A DNA stretch of 64,000 bases, taken from Methanobacterium bryantii. GTDB lineage: Archaea; Methanobacteriota; Methanobacteria; Methanobacteriales; Methanobacteriaceae. Below the pieces are notes generated by a model. The model was not told the DNA's origin, ran no database searches, and worked only from the letters and a program-made list of their open reading frames with translations. The translations under genes and the position numbers were made by a program. The stretch covers positions 1 through 64,000 of the forward strand of contig NZ_LMVM01000023.1 in NCBI RefSeq assembly GCF_002287175.1, given 5' to 3'. Positions 27,739 through 36,350 of this stretch are shown here, piece by piece. How positions within the stretch are numbered: position 1 is the first letter of the stretch; the number at the start of each line of letters is the position of its first letter.

Positions 27739-27770
27739 ATATGTTTTATGCTTTATGTTATATGTTTTAT
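27739..27770 (-). promoter_or_regulatory. Direct repeats upstream of the RHH gene
   Basis: ATATGTTTTAT occurs at 27739-27749 and 27760-27770, a centre-to-centre distance of 21 bp (two helical turns), with a related TTTATG between. Leftward, this is the A/T-rich promoter zone of the RHH gene. The arrangement fits cooperative binding by an autoregulating RHH dimer. Confidence 0.5.
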
Positions 27771-27930
27771 TTTTAATATTTAAAGTTTTCGGTTTAGAAG
27801 ATTAGAAAGTATTACTAAAACATTTAATTAGAATGGTTTAAAGGAAAAATAAGGTTAATACTAACTATTAAAGCAAAAGAGCTGCTTTTAATAACGATAC
27901 ATTTAAATAATACGAAATAATAGTCATATT

Positions 27931-28308
27931 ATGATACTAAAACATTCCAATGATGTCTCTCCCGAGACTATGATAAAACCAGGTTTTAATAAGATGGAAG
28001 CACGTTTTCTTCTTACAAGTGATGATGGTTGCCCAAGATATGCTTTACGACTTATGGAATTTGGGCCTGAAGGACATACATCATACCATTGTCATAAAGA
28101 AGAACATGAAATGTTTTTCCTTGAGGGAAAAGGTATTGTTGTTGGAGAAGGAAAAAAAGAGGTGCCAGTTCATGCAGGAGATGCGTTATTTATTCTCCCC
28201 AATGAATATCACCAAATTAAAAACAGTGGAAATGATATTTTAAAAATGATCTGTACCGTGCCTATTTTCCCAGGGCAGACAGGTAAAGGTACAACCCCTT
28301 GTGAATGA
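27931..28308 (+). CDS. Small cupin-domain protein
   Basis: A 125-residue single-domain cupin. Motif 1 is GHTSYHCHKEEHEMFFLEGKG (metal ligands H, H, E, in two overlapping phrases near residues 50-69) and motif 2 is HAGDALFILPNEYHQIKN (near 88-105, with H as the fourth ligand). The protein probably binds Fe, Mn or Zn and a small molecule. A TATA-like CATTTAAATA about 26 bp before the ATG and no ribosome binding site suggest a leaderless message. It stands alone. Confidence 0.88.
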   Translation: MILKHSNDVSPETMIKPGFNKMEARFLLTSDDGCPRYALRLMEFGPEGHTSYHCHKEEHEMFFLEGKGIVVGEGKKEVPVHAGDALFILPNEYHQIKNSGNDILKMICTVPIFPGQTGKGTTPCE

Positions 28309-28670
28309 GTTTAAAAGTTCCTTTTAAATTATTAAATTAATTTTTTATTTTTCCAATAAAATTTACGAATTACAGGTAAATAGATACTTTAAACTGCATT
28401 TAGTTTATAATAAACTGTTTTTAAATAAATTTCTTGAAAACATAACTTTTAATAGCCAAATAATATGGCATATATGGTTATAGTGCTAATTTCTTTCAAA
28501 ATCAGGGATAATTTATAATCTATGTTTTTGAGGGAAGTTTATTTATAAATAAATGGAGATTAAGTTCTAAGGAAGAATATAAGTATCAAGTGAAACTTAA
28601 TTAAAGATAACTATATGTTGAAGTCATTACATTACAATTTATATTCTATATGTAAAAAAATGGTGATATC
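28309..28670. other. Intergenic, no gene seen
   Basis: AT-rich spacer of about 360 bp between the cupin and PRC-barrel genes. TTTATATTCTATATG near 28640 may be the promoter of the latter. No array or RNA fold is evident. Confidence 0.4.
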
Positions 28671-28937
28671 ATGAGAGTAGTGGAAGAAATTGTGGGAAAA
28701 GAAGTTTTAGATAGTTCTGCAACTATAATTGGAAAAGTAAAGGATATTGAAGTTAATTTAGGTACCAAAAGAATAGAAGCAATTGTAGTTGGAAAAGGGG
28801 GCATTTCAGAAAGCATAGGCATATCTAAAGAAGAAAATGTCATACCTTATGATATGGTTAAACAAATAGGAGACAAAATACTCCTTAAAGAGTATATAGA
28901 TGAGCCAGGGTTAGAAACACAAGAATTAGGCCTATAA
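28671..28937 (+). CDS. PRC-barrel domain protein
   Basis: This 88-residue protein is a single PRC-barrel: EIVGKEVLDSSATIIGKVKDIEVNLGTKRIEAIVV at residues 5-40 (GK-V-D--G---G-V-D motif), then IPYDMVKQIGDKILLKE near 63-79. Related domains occur in RimM and in photosynthetic reaction centre H subunits; stand-alone archaeal forms are common and of unknown role, perhaps RNA or protein docking. TGGTGATATC precedes the ATG. It is upstream of a zinc protein and pyrE. Confidence 0.9.
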   Translation: MRVVEEIVGKEVLDSSATIIGKVKDIEVNLGTKRIEAIVVGKGGISESIGISKEENVIPYDMVKQIGDKILLKEYIDEPGLETQELGL

Positions 28938-29013
28938 TCTTTGATTTTTTGTGTTTGAAGGATTTAATTAAAACTTTTTATTTTAATTTTAAAATTTAAG
29001 CCGGGTGTTAACT

Positions 29014-29166
29014 TTGGAACTGGTTGGAATCTGCAGTGTTTGTGGAAAAGCAGGTAAAATGCATAGCTGCCCTTTATGTGGAAGTATAGTCTGTAAAAGC
29101 TGCTATGATGTTTCAAAAGGCATATGTAAGCGGTGCGCAAGAAACCCTGGAAAAATGATTAAATAA
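29014..29166 (+). CDS. Small zinc-finger protein
   Basis: A 50-residue protein with a TTG start. It carries four CxxC-type pairs: CSVCG, CPLCG, CKSC and CKRC, enough for two zinc sites of a cross-brace or HIT-finger kind. A short basic tail ends it (ARNPGKMIK). It lies 36 bp upstream of pyrE in the same direction, and is likely co-transcribed. No catalytic part is present; it may be an adaptor or RNA-binding protein. Confidence 0.65.
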   Translation: MELVGICSVCGKAGKMHSCPLCGSIVCKSCYDVSKGICKRCARNPGKMIK

Positions 29167-29202
29167 ATAGATCCATCTATATAGTCTAAACAAATCTATC
29201 TA

Positions 29203-29739
29203 GTGATGTTAATGAATAACGAAAAAAAGAAACTTATAGCCCTTTTAAAGGCAGAGGAAGTTATCAAGTTTGGTAAATTTACACTGGCTTCTGGAAAAGA
29301 AAGCGACTACTATGTAAACATGAAAATGGCCATTACAAACCCCAAAATCCTAAAACAGGTTGCAAAAATTGTAGCAAGCCAGATAATTGATGATAAAATA
29401 GATAAAATTGCAGGCCCTGCTTTGGGAGCTGTACCTATAGCAACATCCATATCCCTTGAGTCATCCATCCCCATGCTTATGATAAGAAAAGCCAAAAAAG
29501 GCTACGGTACTGCAAAACTCATAGAAGGTGAACTTGTTGAAGGAGATTCAGTTGTTGTGGTTGAAGATGTAACTACAACCGGAGGATCTCTCATTAAAGC
29601 TATTAAAGCCATTGAAGAAAACGGCGGAATAGTTAAAAAAGCAATTGTAATTGTTGACAGGGCGGAAGGTGCCGTTGAAAATCTTAAAAAAGAAGGCATT
29701 AATTTAGAACCTTTAATTTCAATAAATGATTTTCAATAA
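29203..29739 (+). CDS. pyrE: Orotate phosphoribosyltransferase
   Basis: A 178-residue enzyme converting orotate and PRPP to orotidine 5'-phosphate in pyrimidine synthesis. The PRPP-binding loop VVVVEDVTTTGGSLIKA lies near residues 111-127; the N-terminal KFGKFTLASGKESDYYVNMK and IAGPALGAVPIATSIS match short archaeal PyrE. The start may be GTG 29203, ATG 29206 or ATG 29212; none has a good ribosome binding site. A nearby zinc-finger gene precedes it. Confidence 0.94.
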   Translation: MMLMNNEKKKLIALLKAEEVIKFGKFTLASGKESDYYVNMKMAITNPKILKQVAKIVASQIIDDKIDKIAGPALGAVPIATSISLESSIPMLMIRKAKKGYGTAKLIEGELVEGDSVVVVEDVTTTGGSLIKAIKAIEENGGIVKKAIVIVDRAEGAVENLKKEGINLEPLISINDFQ

Positions 29740-29792
29740 AAAGAAATAAATTATTTATTTTCTTATTTTGAATACTTAAAAAATAGATTTTA

Positions 29793-30332
29793 TCAATCTC
29801 TTAAATGCTTGACAAGATGTCCCAGCTCAGGCATTACTATTTTTAAGCCCAAACCTACCGCATTTGGAGATCCTGGAAGAGATATCACTAATTTACTTTT
29901 ATAAACCCCTGCTGTTGCCCTGCTTAAAATTGCCCCCGTTCCAAGTTCTTTATACGACTCGTACCGGAATATTTCTCCAAATCCATTTAATTCTTTAGTA
30001 AACATTTGTTTTAATGTTTCAATCGTTATATCTCGAGGACCTATTCCCGTTCCTCCTGTGGTTATGATAACATCAACATCATAATTTTCGATTATATGAT
30101 CTATAGTTGAGACTAAAAGCCCAGCATTATCAGGTATTACCGAATAAAAAACAAGATTATGTTGTTCACCTAAAGCATCCTTTATTAAACTTCCAGATAC
30201 ATCACTGTTCTCATGCAATAAAAAATCATCATATTTAGAGTCACTTAAGGTTATAACCGCGCCATTTACAGATTTTGGTGCTAATTTTTTATGCTCCTTC
30301 ATACTTTCACTTTTCATAAAATCATCCTGCAT
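29793..30332 (-). CDS. moaB: Molybdopterin adenylyltransferase-type protein MoaB
   Basis: A 179-residue MoaB/MogA fold enzyme of molybdenum or tungsten cofactor synthesis (adenylation of molybdopterin). Seen are AVITLSDSKYDDF near the N-terminus, DVIITTGGTGIGPRDITIET near residues 92-111 and the substrate loop VISLPGSPNAVGLGLK near 150-165. In methanogens it serves formylmethanofuran and formate dehydrogenases. An ATG 15 nt inside (MKSESMKEH) is preceded by GGATGA and may be the real start. Convergent with pyrE. Confidence 0.92.
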   Translation of the reverse strand: MQDDFMKSESMKEHKKLAPKSVNGAVITLSDSKYDDFLLHENSDVSGSLIKDALGEQHNLVFYSVIPDNAGLLVSTIDHIIENYDVDVIITTGGTGIGPRDITIETLKQMFTKELNGFGEIFRYESYKELGTGAILSRATAGVYKSKLVISLPGSPNAVGLGLKIVMPELGHLVKHLRD

Positions 30333-30553
30333 CGCCGATATTAATTAAATAAAGAAATACTTTGAGTTTAATAACTAAATAAGATTTAATCAATAATATG
30401 TATACCCCTTGTACTATATTATTTATTCCCATTATATTTTAGATGCATACATCATTATATAACCTGCAAAATTAATTTTAAATCCTAAAATAAGACTTAT
30501 ATCTAAAAAAAATAAATAACAAAATTAATCTAAGAATAATAAGTCTTAAAATC

Positions 30554-30852
30554 AACATTCAGGCTTATTTAACAGCAATAAGAAATCAAAAGATTTATAT
30601 GCTATCCAATCAAACCATAACTAAATGGCATTAGATCAAATCAATGCTGCAAATTACATAAAAAGTCGTAGAAACAATTTGGAAACCAGGAGGGCATTAG
30701 ATCCAATTCAGAGGCGGTTTAATTTTTGCGGAAAAATTAAGAGGAGTCTAATTTCGCCCTCCCTGCATATCTTTATTTATATTTCATAGCATAAAAACTT
30801 TCTGCATATTATGATAATGGACTGCAAAAATGCCTATTTAAGCCTGAATGTT
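30554..30852. repeat. 299-bp element bounded by 14-bp terminal inverted repeats
   Basis: AACATTCAGGCTTA at 30554-30567 is the exact reverse complement of TAAGCCTGAATGTT at 30839-30852. Between them are a TATA-like TTTATAT (30594-30600), two near-identical copies of GGCATTAGATC (30627 and 30693) and a strong hairpin (30687-30765). The flanks read TTAAAATC before and TTAAATGA after, a weak hint of a duplicated target. No transposase is inside. It may be a MITE-like insertion, or a small RNA gene with a shared operator at each end. Confidence 0.5.
30625..30770 (+). ncRNA. Candidate structured RNA (possibly leaderless small ORF)
   Basis: A TATA box at 30594-30600 predicts a start near 30624. The transcript folds into a three-tier hairpin: CAGGAGGGC (30687-30695) with GCCCTCCCTG (30756-30765, one bulge), ATTAGA (30696-30701) with TCTAAT (30747-30752), and TTAATTTTT (30719-30727) with AAAAATTAA (30732-30740) closed by a GCGG loop. 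Large internal loops lie between tiers 2 and 3, somewhat like a guide-RNA pocket. A 54-codon frame (30625-30789, MALDQINAANYIKSRRN) begins right at the predicted start, so a leaderless peptide is the alternative. Confidence 0.4.
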
Positions 30853-30901
30853 TTAAATGATTATATAAATTTATTATTTTTAAAAATTAATAACTGGTAT
30901 T

Positions 30902-31411
30902 ATGCAAAAAAAGATTTACGTTTTGGACGCGTCTGCAATAATAGGGGGTTTTTATTCAAAAAGTTATGCTAATTTTACCACAAGCGGTGCTATTTTAGAA
31001 ATTAAAGACTTAAAATCAAAAATATTACTGCAGTCTGCCCTAGAAAATGGACATATTAAAGTAGATGAACCTGATCCTGAAGATACAGAAGAAATTAACC
31101 AGATTATCACATCTTCAGGTGATATCCTACGGCTTTCTGATGTTGATAGAGGTATCGTAGCACTTGCATTTAAATTCAAAAGAAATGGATTTAAACCAAT
31201 TGTTGTAACAGATGATTACTCCATGCAAAACACCCTTAAGACCATTAGAATTGATTATCAAAGCGTTTTAACCCCTGGAATAAAAGAAATTATCAATTGG
31301 GTCAAGATCTGCAAGGGCTGTAAAAAAAGATATCCATCAGACTATAAATTTGAAGAATGTGAAATATGTGGATCGCCTGTTTTTAGAAAGAGAGTAAAGG
31401 CTGTTAAATAA
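30902..31411 (+). CDS. nob1: Ribosome biogenesis endonuclease Nob1
   Basis: A 169-residue PIN-domain RNase with a C-terminal zinc ribbon, the order of archaeal Nob1, which trims the 3' end of 16S rRNA precursor at site D. The PIN acidic residues are in YVLDASAIIGGF, the middle LSDVDRGIVALA and PIVVTDDYSMQN; the ribbon is CKGCKKRY and CEICGSP near residues 139-160. TTATATAAAT about 40 bp before the ATG is a likely TATA box, so the leader is short. It is divergent from the TIR element. Confidence 0.92.
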   Translation: MQKKIYVLDASAIIGGFYSKSYANFTTSGAILEIKDLKSKILLQSALENGHIKVDEPDPEDTEEINQIITSSGDILRLSDVDRGIVALAFKFKRNGFKPIVVTDDYSMQNTLKTIRIDYQSVLTPGIKEIINWVKICKGCKKRYPSDYKFEECEICGSPVFRKRVKAVK

Positions 31412-31558
31412 TATTTAGCCAATATAATTCTTTTAAAGATAAAAATAATTCTCTAATTAAATCTTATCTAAAAAGAATAAAAGTATCACGTAATTATTTT
31501 TTTAAGGTTACAAGTTCAGCGATAATTTTAATATATAATTCATCCAGAGAAAGAGATT

Positions 31559-32653
31559 ATGAAAATTGGTGTAGTTGTGCATGGACCCTATATAGTTGAT
31601 TCAGGTTATGCCAAGAAAATTTTGAACTTACTTCAAGATTATGGAGATGTAAAGGCACGGCTTGGAGGAACAATGGGTAGAACTGCAGTATATGATGCAG
31701 GACTTGAGGATAAGATAGACATAAGTCAAAAATTGTTTCCAAGCGAATCTATTGAAAAATTTGTTCATAATTGCGATGTTATATTTTTAATAAACTATGG
31801 AAAATCCAGCGTAACTGGCCATGCATTCGGATTTAAAGTTTGGAGCAGATGTGAAAACGTTCCTCCTTTAATTCAAATTGAAAGGCCAGGTGAAGTGGAT
31901 GGAAGCGTAATAGCATGGGATAGTTCATTAAGTGAATTTGCAAATCAAATAGCAGAGAGATTATGCTTAAAAGTTGTTGACGCGGAAGAAATAAAGAATG
32001 AATTGGTGAAAAGTGAAGTCACACAAACTCGCAGAAAGGTTGCAGGCGTATCTCCTAATGAAAATATATTTGTAAATGGGCTTGTCATTGGTAAATCAAC
32101 TTCATGTGACGTTACTTTAGTTGCAGAAGATGGGATTATAACTGAAATAATTGGAGGGGCCCTTAAAAAACACGGGGTCGAAAAACTCGGCAGAGTTGAT
32201 TTAACCAAAGTAGTGATAAAAACAGGGCTGCTTAGAAGATCCAAAGTCACTCCAAGAGTTGCTGAAAAGCCCAAAACTGGAGATAAATTTAATGTAGCCT
32301 TTTTAAATCATGCTGCAGAAGATATTTACAAACTAAAAGACGCGGATATCGTTGTAACAGTTGGAGATGATACTACTCTTGTTGCAGGTGATATTCTTTA
32401 TAGATTTGGAGTTCCTATAATTGGAATTACCGATGGGGATATTGATAAAGTGGTGGAAAAAGGGTTTAAAAATAGCAAATCCTTAATAATAGAACTTGAA
32501 AGTGGTCATGATGATATCATTGGCCAAAAAATCTTCCGTGAGCTCTTCAATGAAGAAGAAATCATAGAAACAGAAAATATCGAAAGTTTTAAAAATGAAA
32601 TACTACAGATTATAAATAATAACACCACTTGCTTTAAAATAAAAGAAAACTGA
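31559..32653 (+). CDS. DUF2117 protein at the head of the methanogenesis-marker operon
   Basis: A 364-residue soluble protein I recognise as the methanogen DUF2117 family. The start (KIGVVVHGPYIVDSGYAKKIL) and middle (TLVAEDGIITEIIGGALKKHG) are typical, and the C-terminal third (DADIVVTVGDDTTLVAGDILYRFGVPIIGITDGD) looks like a nucleotide- or metabolite-binding Rossmann-type domain. TTAATATATAA centred 26 bp before the ATG suggests a nearly leaderless message starting here. The next gene starts 9 bp after its stop, so it heads the operon through nifB. Function unknown. Confidence 0.8.
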   Translation: MKIGVVVHGPYIVDSGYAKKILNLLQDYGDVKARLGGTMGRTAVYDAGLEDKIDISQKLFPSESIEKFVHNCDVIFLINYGKSSVTGHAFGFKVWSRCENVPPLIQIERPGEVDGSVIAWDSSLSEFANQIAERLCLKVVDAEEIKNELVKSEVTQTRRKVAGVSPNENIFVNGLVIGKSTSCDVTLVAEDGIITEIIGGALKKHGVEKLGRVDLTKVVIKTGLLRRSKVTPRVAEKPKTGDKFNVAFLNHAAEDIYKLKDADIVVTVGDDTTLVAGDILYRFGVPIIGITDGDIDKVVEKGFKNSKSLIIELESGHDDIIGQKIFRELFNEEEIIETENIESFKNEILQIINNNTTCFKIKEN

Positions 32654-32662
32654 GGTGTACAA

Positions 32663-33649
32663 GTGGATTTAAACTCTCTCATTGATTCTATAAAAAATTT
32701 TGAAGGAATTACACGAAAAAATTCCATAAATCATATTGCAAATATTTTAAAAGATACATATAATATTGCTGGAAATACTATTTTAAGCTTTGGCGACGAC
32801 GCATCTGCCATAGAAATAGGAAATGAAAAATTAGCTCTTCTTGCAGCCGATGGAATGTGGGGAAAACTTATGGAAGCTGATCCACGCTGGGCTGGTTACT
32901 GTTCAGTTTTAGTTAACGTGAATGATATTGCTGCTATGGGCGGAAGACCAATTGGTATGACCAATGTTATTTCTACAAAAGACAAAAAAATATGCAATGA
33001 AATTATGGAAGGTATTAATGAAGGAGTTAAAAAGTTTGGAGTTCCTATGGTAGGGGGCCATTTACATCCAGATACACCATACAATGCTTTAGATGTGTCT
33101 ATTACAGGGATAGTAAATAAAGATGATGTTATTACAAGTTGTGATGCTAACATAGGCGACAAGGTTATAATTGCAATTGATATAGATGGAAAACTGCATC
33201 CACAATTCGATCTTAACTGGGATACAACCACAATGAAAAGTGATGAACTTGTACAGGCCCAGATTGAAGTTATGAATAAAATAGGCAGTGAAAAACTGGT
33301 AACTGCAGGTAAAGATATAAGCAATCCCGGAACTTTAGGTACACTTGGAATGCTACTTGAAGCGTCAGGTGTAGGTGCAACCATCGAACTTGAAAAGATC
33401 CCGCGAAATGAAAGTATAGAATGGGAGCAATGGCTTAAATTATACCCTGGAGCAGGTTTTGTCCTTACTTCAGAAAGCAACAAAGTGGACAGGTGTATTG
33501 AACTACTTGAAGAAGTTAATATAACAGCTTCAGTCACTGGAGAAATTATTGAAGATAAAAAGCTTTATGTGACTCATGAAGATCAGGAAGCAGTCTTATT
33601 TGACTTCCAAAAGGATAAAATAACTGGTGTTAAAGAGGAACGATCATAA
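32663..33649 (+). CDS. Methanogenesis marker protein 2 (AIR-synthase-like)
   Basis: A 328-residue protein of the AIR synthase/ThiL/SelD fold: SFGDDASAIEIGNEKLALLAADGM near residues 38-60 (Mg-ATP-binding), VLVNVNDIAAMGGRP near 84-98, MVGGHLHPDT near 131 and a C-terminal YPGAGFVLTS. It is found across methanogens as marker protein 2, role unproved. A phosphotransfer to a small metabolite or a cofactor precursor is expected from the fold. GAGGTGTACAA precedes its GTG start, 9 bp after the DUF2117 gene. Confidence 0.88.
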   Translation: MDLNSLIDSIKNFEGITRKNSINHIANILKDTYNIAGNTILSFGDDASAIEIGNEKLALLAADGMWGKLMEADPRWAGYCSVLVNVNDIAAMGGRPIGMTNVISTKDKKICNEIMEGINEGVKKFGVPMVGGHLHPDTPYNALDVSITGIVNKDDVITSCDANIGDKVIIAIDIDGKLHPQFDLNWDTTTMKSDELVQAQIEVMNKIGSEKLVTAGKDISNPGTLGTLGMLLEASGVGATIELEKIPRNESIEWEQWLKLYPGAGFVLTSESNKVDRCIELLEEVNITASVTGEIIEDKKLYVTHEDQEAVLFDFQKDKITGVKEERS

Positions 33650-33840
33650 AATTACCCTGCATAAATTATTAGACATATAATGATTAAATAAATTAAGCAC
33701 TATGATTAAAGAATTGAATCACTGCAAATATCTGGCGGTTCATATTAAAGTTCAATAAATATCTCATAAATATAATTCAAAAAGGAAGAATTACTCAATC
33801 TAAATAAATCATTCATAAAATTAGTCCATGAGGAGATTTA

Positions 33841-35376
33841 ATGTTTGTAAGGGTCAATGGAGAAGAAATAGACCTCCCTGAGGGTTCTACAATAAAAGAT
33901 GCTATCAAAGCTGTAAATGCACCATATATGGAAGGCTGTGTCCTCAGTATTATTAAGGGTAAAGAGGAATTTGAAAAGCACGTGAATAAATACAAAATAA
34001 AAACCAGTAAAGGAAGCGTGATAATTGAACTACTGGAAAACAGCCCTTCAGATCTAGTTGAAGTATGGAAAAACATGTATAAAAAGTTTGAGAATCAAGA
34101 AGTGCGGTGGACTACCTCCAGTGAAGTTTCTCTTGGACCTATTAAAACAAACCTTACTCCAACAAGAGATGAATATAAATATGGAAAATGGGATGTTATT
34201 ATAAGCCTTTCAGGTTTTACTGCAGATTCAACCCATATCATCTTAAGTAAATCCAAACATGAAGCAGTATATGGTGTTCCTGAAGGAAGTAATGGAGTTT
34301 TTGCTAAGGTACTTGGTGGTAAACGGACTCTACTTAATCTCACAGATGATGATACAGTAAAAGAAATTAAACCTGTTATAGAACGAAGCAGCACTGTAAA
34401 AAGCGCTACAGTAATCGATTTAGATACACCCATTACTGAAGGAAACGAATTATTTACTTATGTTTTAATTAATCCTGAATTCAAATCTCCACAGTCTGTT
34501 GAACATTTCTTTGCATTATCTGAAGAAGGTAAAATTAAGGTAGACTATGAATCTAATTCTTTTGTAGGGTTTTACAGATTACAAGGGCTTTCAAAACCTT
34601 CAGAATATATTGATCAAAGAACACGGGGAACGGTTACCCTCAGAAATACAGGCAAAGGAGCTGGACGGGTCTATATTTACCGAGAAGACAGGGTTTCTAC
34701 ACCACCCCATACAGTTATAGGGCACGTTAATAAAGGAATACAGCTTTTAGATATTGCAAATAATGGAGATTATATCACAGTTAAAACAGATCCTGAGAGG
34801 GTAATGACACTTTCTATGACCCAAAAAGAAGCAGAAGAGTATCTATCCTCACGAGGCATAGAACAAATACGTGAGGGATTAGATGACGATGACGCAATAG
34901 TTGTAAGTCAAAATCCATTGTATACAACTGAAATTATCAGTACTAAAAAGGTAAAAACACTTGGAGTTACGGAAGATGAAATAATCTACATCGATATAGA
35001 TGATAATGCACCAAGATCTTCATGGTACTTCCAGAAAATTACAGGACTTCTTGATTATCCCATAGGATCTCTTAAAGTTCACTTCGCATTCCCTGGAATG
35101 AAAGTAATGATGTTTGAGGGAAAAACAAAAGAAGCACGAGGGCTTGTTCCAGAAAATACTCCTTCTCAATGCGTAAATGCAGGTCAAATTGGAATAACCA
35201 ACATGTCAAGAAGGCATGTAGGAATGATTGGAGTGAGATTTGAGGATAATAACGAATTTGGCCCTACAGGAGAACCATTTGCCGGGACCAATGTCGTTGG
35301 TCATATTGTAAAAGGACTTGAAAACCTTGAAAAATTTAAAGAGGGGGCGACAGTTTATGTCTCAAGAAAACTCTGA
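33841..35376 (+). CDS. Methanogenesis marker protein 3
   Basis: A 511-residue protein with an N-terminal ubiquitin-like or sulfur-carrier-like segment (FVRVNGEEIDLPEGSTIKDAI) and a C-terminal cyclophilin-like part (LKVHFAFPGMKVMMFEGKTKEA; FGPTGEPFAGTNVVGHIVKGLENL). It matches methanogenesis marker 3. Published work on Methanothermobacter places this protein, with Mmp7, Mmp17 and McrC, in the complex that reductively activates methyl-coenzyme M reductase. GAGGAGATTTA precedes the ATG. The next gene overlaps its end by 20 nt. Confidence 0.88.
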   Translation: MFVRVNGEEIDLPEGSTIKDAIKAVNAPYMEGCVLSIIKGKEEFEKHVNKYKIKTSKGSVIIELLENSPSDLVEVWKNMYKKFENQEVRWTTSSEVSLGPIKTNLTPTRDEYKYGKWDVIISLSGFTADSTHIILSKSKHEAVYGVPEGSNGVFAKVLGGKRTLLNLTDDDTVKEIKPVIERSSTVKSATVIDLDTPITEGNELFTYVLINPEFKSPQSVEHFFALSEEGKIKVDYESNSFVGFYRLQGLSKPSEYIDQRTRGTVTLRNTGKGAGRVYIYREDRVSTPPHTVIGHVNKGIQLLDIANNGDYITVKTDPERVMTLSMTQKEAEEYLSSRGIEQIREGLDDDDAIVVSQNPLYTTEIISTKKVKTLGVTEDEIIYIDIDDNAPRSSWYFQKITGLLDYPIGSLKVHFAFPGMKVMMFEGKTKEARGLVPENTPSQCVNAGQIGITNMSRRHVGMIGVRFEDNNEFGPTGEPFAGTNVVGHIVKGLENLEKFKEGATVYVSRKL

Positions 35377-35800
35377 AAATTCTAAAGTTACTCGCATGAT
35401 AGTACTGGGACCATCTGCACAAATAAATCAGGCAGAACTGGTTCAAAAAATACACATGATGGAACTTCCACTTACCATTAAATCAACATGTTATGGAGCT
35501 ATAATACACGGGGACGAACCTGTTGTAAAAGAAGCTGTAACTAAAATAAGAGAATTAGATCCATGTAATATATTTACAAAAGATAGAGGATTTCCCCCAG
35601 GAGATACAAGGCGTTGCAGGGCCAAAAGAGGGGCAGCAAGAGAAGGTTTCCATCAGCTCGAAAAAGAATATGAACTGCTGGACTGCTTAAGGGAAGCACT
35701 TGAAAATCCACGGGAAGTCCACGTGGAAAAACCAAAGAAAATTTCGCCTGATGAATTCAAAAAGCTCATAGAAGAAAGTGAAAAGCCTCGAAAACCATAG
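35357..35800 (+). CDS. Methanogenesis marker protein 6
   Basis: A 147-residue protein. The start at ATG 35357 is preferred (GAGGGGG 10 nt upstream); an in-frame start at 35318 would extend deep into mmp3. Seen are TRMIVLGPSAQINQAEL, STCYGAIIHGDEP and a Cys-containing DPCNIFTKDRGFPPGDTRRC stretch near residue 70-90. The function is unknown, but the family is restricted to methanogens and methane oxidisers. It overlaps mmp3 by 20 nt, so they are translationally coupled. Its TAG stop lies in a hairpin unit at 35791-35805. Confidence 0.85.
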   Translation: MSQENSENSKVTRMIVLGPSAQINQAELVQKIHMMELPLTIKSTCYGAIIHGDEPVVKEAVTKIRELDPCNIFTKDRGFPPGDTRRCRAKRGAAREGFHQLEKEYELLDCLREALENPREVHVEKPKKISPDEFKKLIEESEKPRKP

Positions 35801-35838
35801 GTTTTTAATGGGGCCTAAAATTATAAATTTTCGAGCAT
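35786..35838. repeat. Hairpin array G at the mmp6 stop codon
   Basis: Two units: AAAACC-ata-GGTTTT at 35791-35805, which contains the mmp6 TAG at loop positions 2-3 plus the first base of the 3' arm, and AAAATT-ata-AATTTT at 35817-35831, joined by GGGGCC. Confidence 0.75.
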
Positions 35839-35894
35839 AATTAAAAAAATTCCTAAGCTCATATATTTATAAAATATTAAGAGGAATGATAAAA

Positions 35895-36278
35895 ATGCAG
35901 ATAACTTCTTCTTCAAATAGTAAAGAGATAGCCCCAATGGCACTCGCTATCCACCATCTTGTGAATAAATTACCCATAACAATGCGCTGTAAAAACTCCA
36001 AGGGAGTTAGAATAGAAGAGGGTGAAATTGTAGATTATAATTATACCGGCCCTGTCCTTGAAAAAGTATTACAAAATGGCAAACTTATCCATGAAACACC
36101 TGAAACTGGCATTTACGAAGGAATTCCAGTAGTAGTTGTCCCCATAATTGAAAAAAATGAAGTTATCGGTGCATTAGGAATTGTAGACCTAACCCGAGGA
36201 ATATTCAGTGACCTCATGCAGATAGCAAGGAGACCCGACCTCATAAAATCTGAAACACCCAAAGGTGAGTTTTATTAA
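35895..36278 (+). CDS. DUF2111 protein
   Basis: A 127-residue protein of the methanogen DUF2111 family (KEIAPMALAIHHLVNKLPITMRC; GIYEGIPVVVVPIIEKNEVIGALGIVDLTRGIF). The second half has a GAF/PAS-like pattern, the sort that binds a small ligand. The start at 35895 is used since GAGGAATG sits upstream; 35886 is possible too. It lies between mmp6 and mmp5 in the same operon. Role unknown; possibly a sensor in regulation of MCR activation. Confidence 0.8.
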   Translation: MQITSSSNSKEIAPMALAIHHLVNKLPITMRCKNSKGVRIEEGEIVDYNYTGPVLEKVLQNGKLIHETPETGIYEGIPVVVVPIIEKNEVIGALGIVDLTRGIFSDLMQIARRPDLIKSETPKGEFY

Positions 36279-36350
36279 TATGATGATGCATTTTACAAAT
36301 TTAAAAATAAAAGGAGACTTATCCAGATAACAGTTACAGGAGATGTTTAA

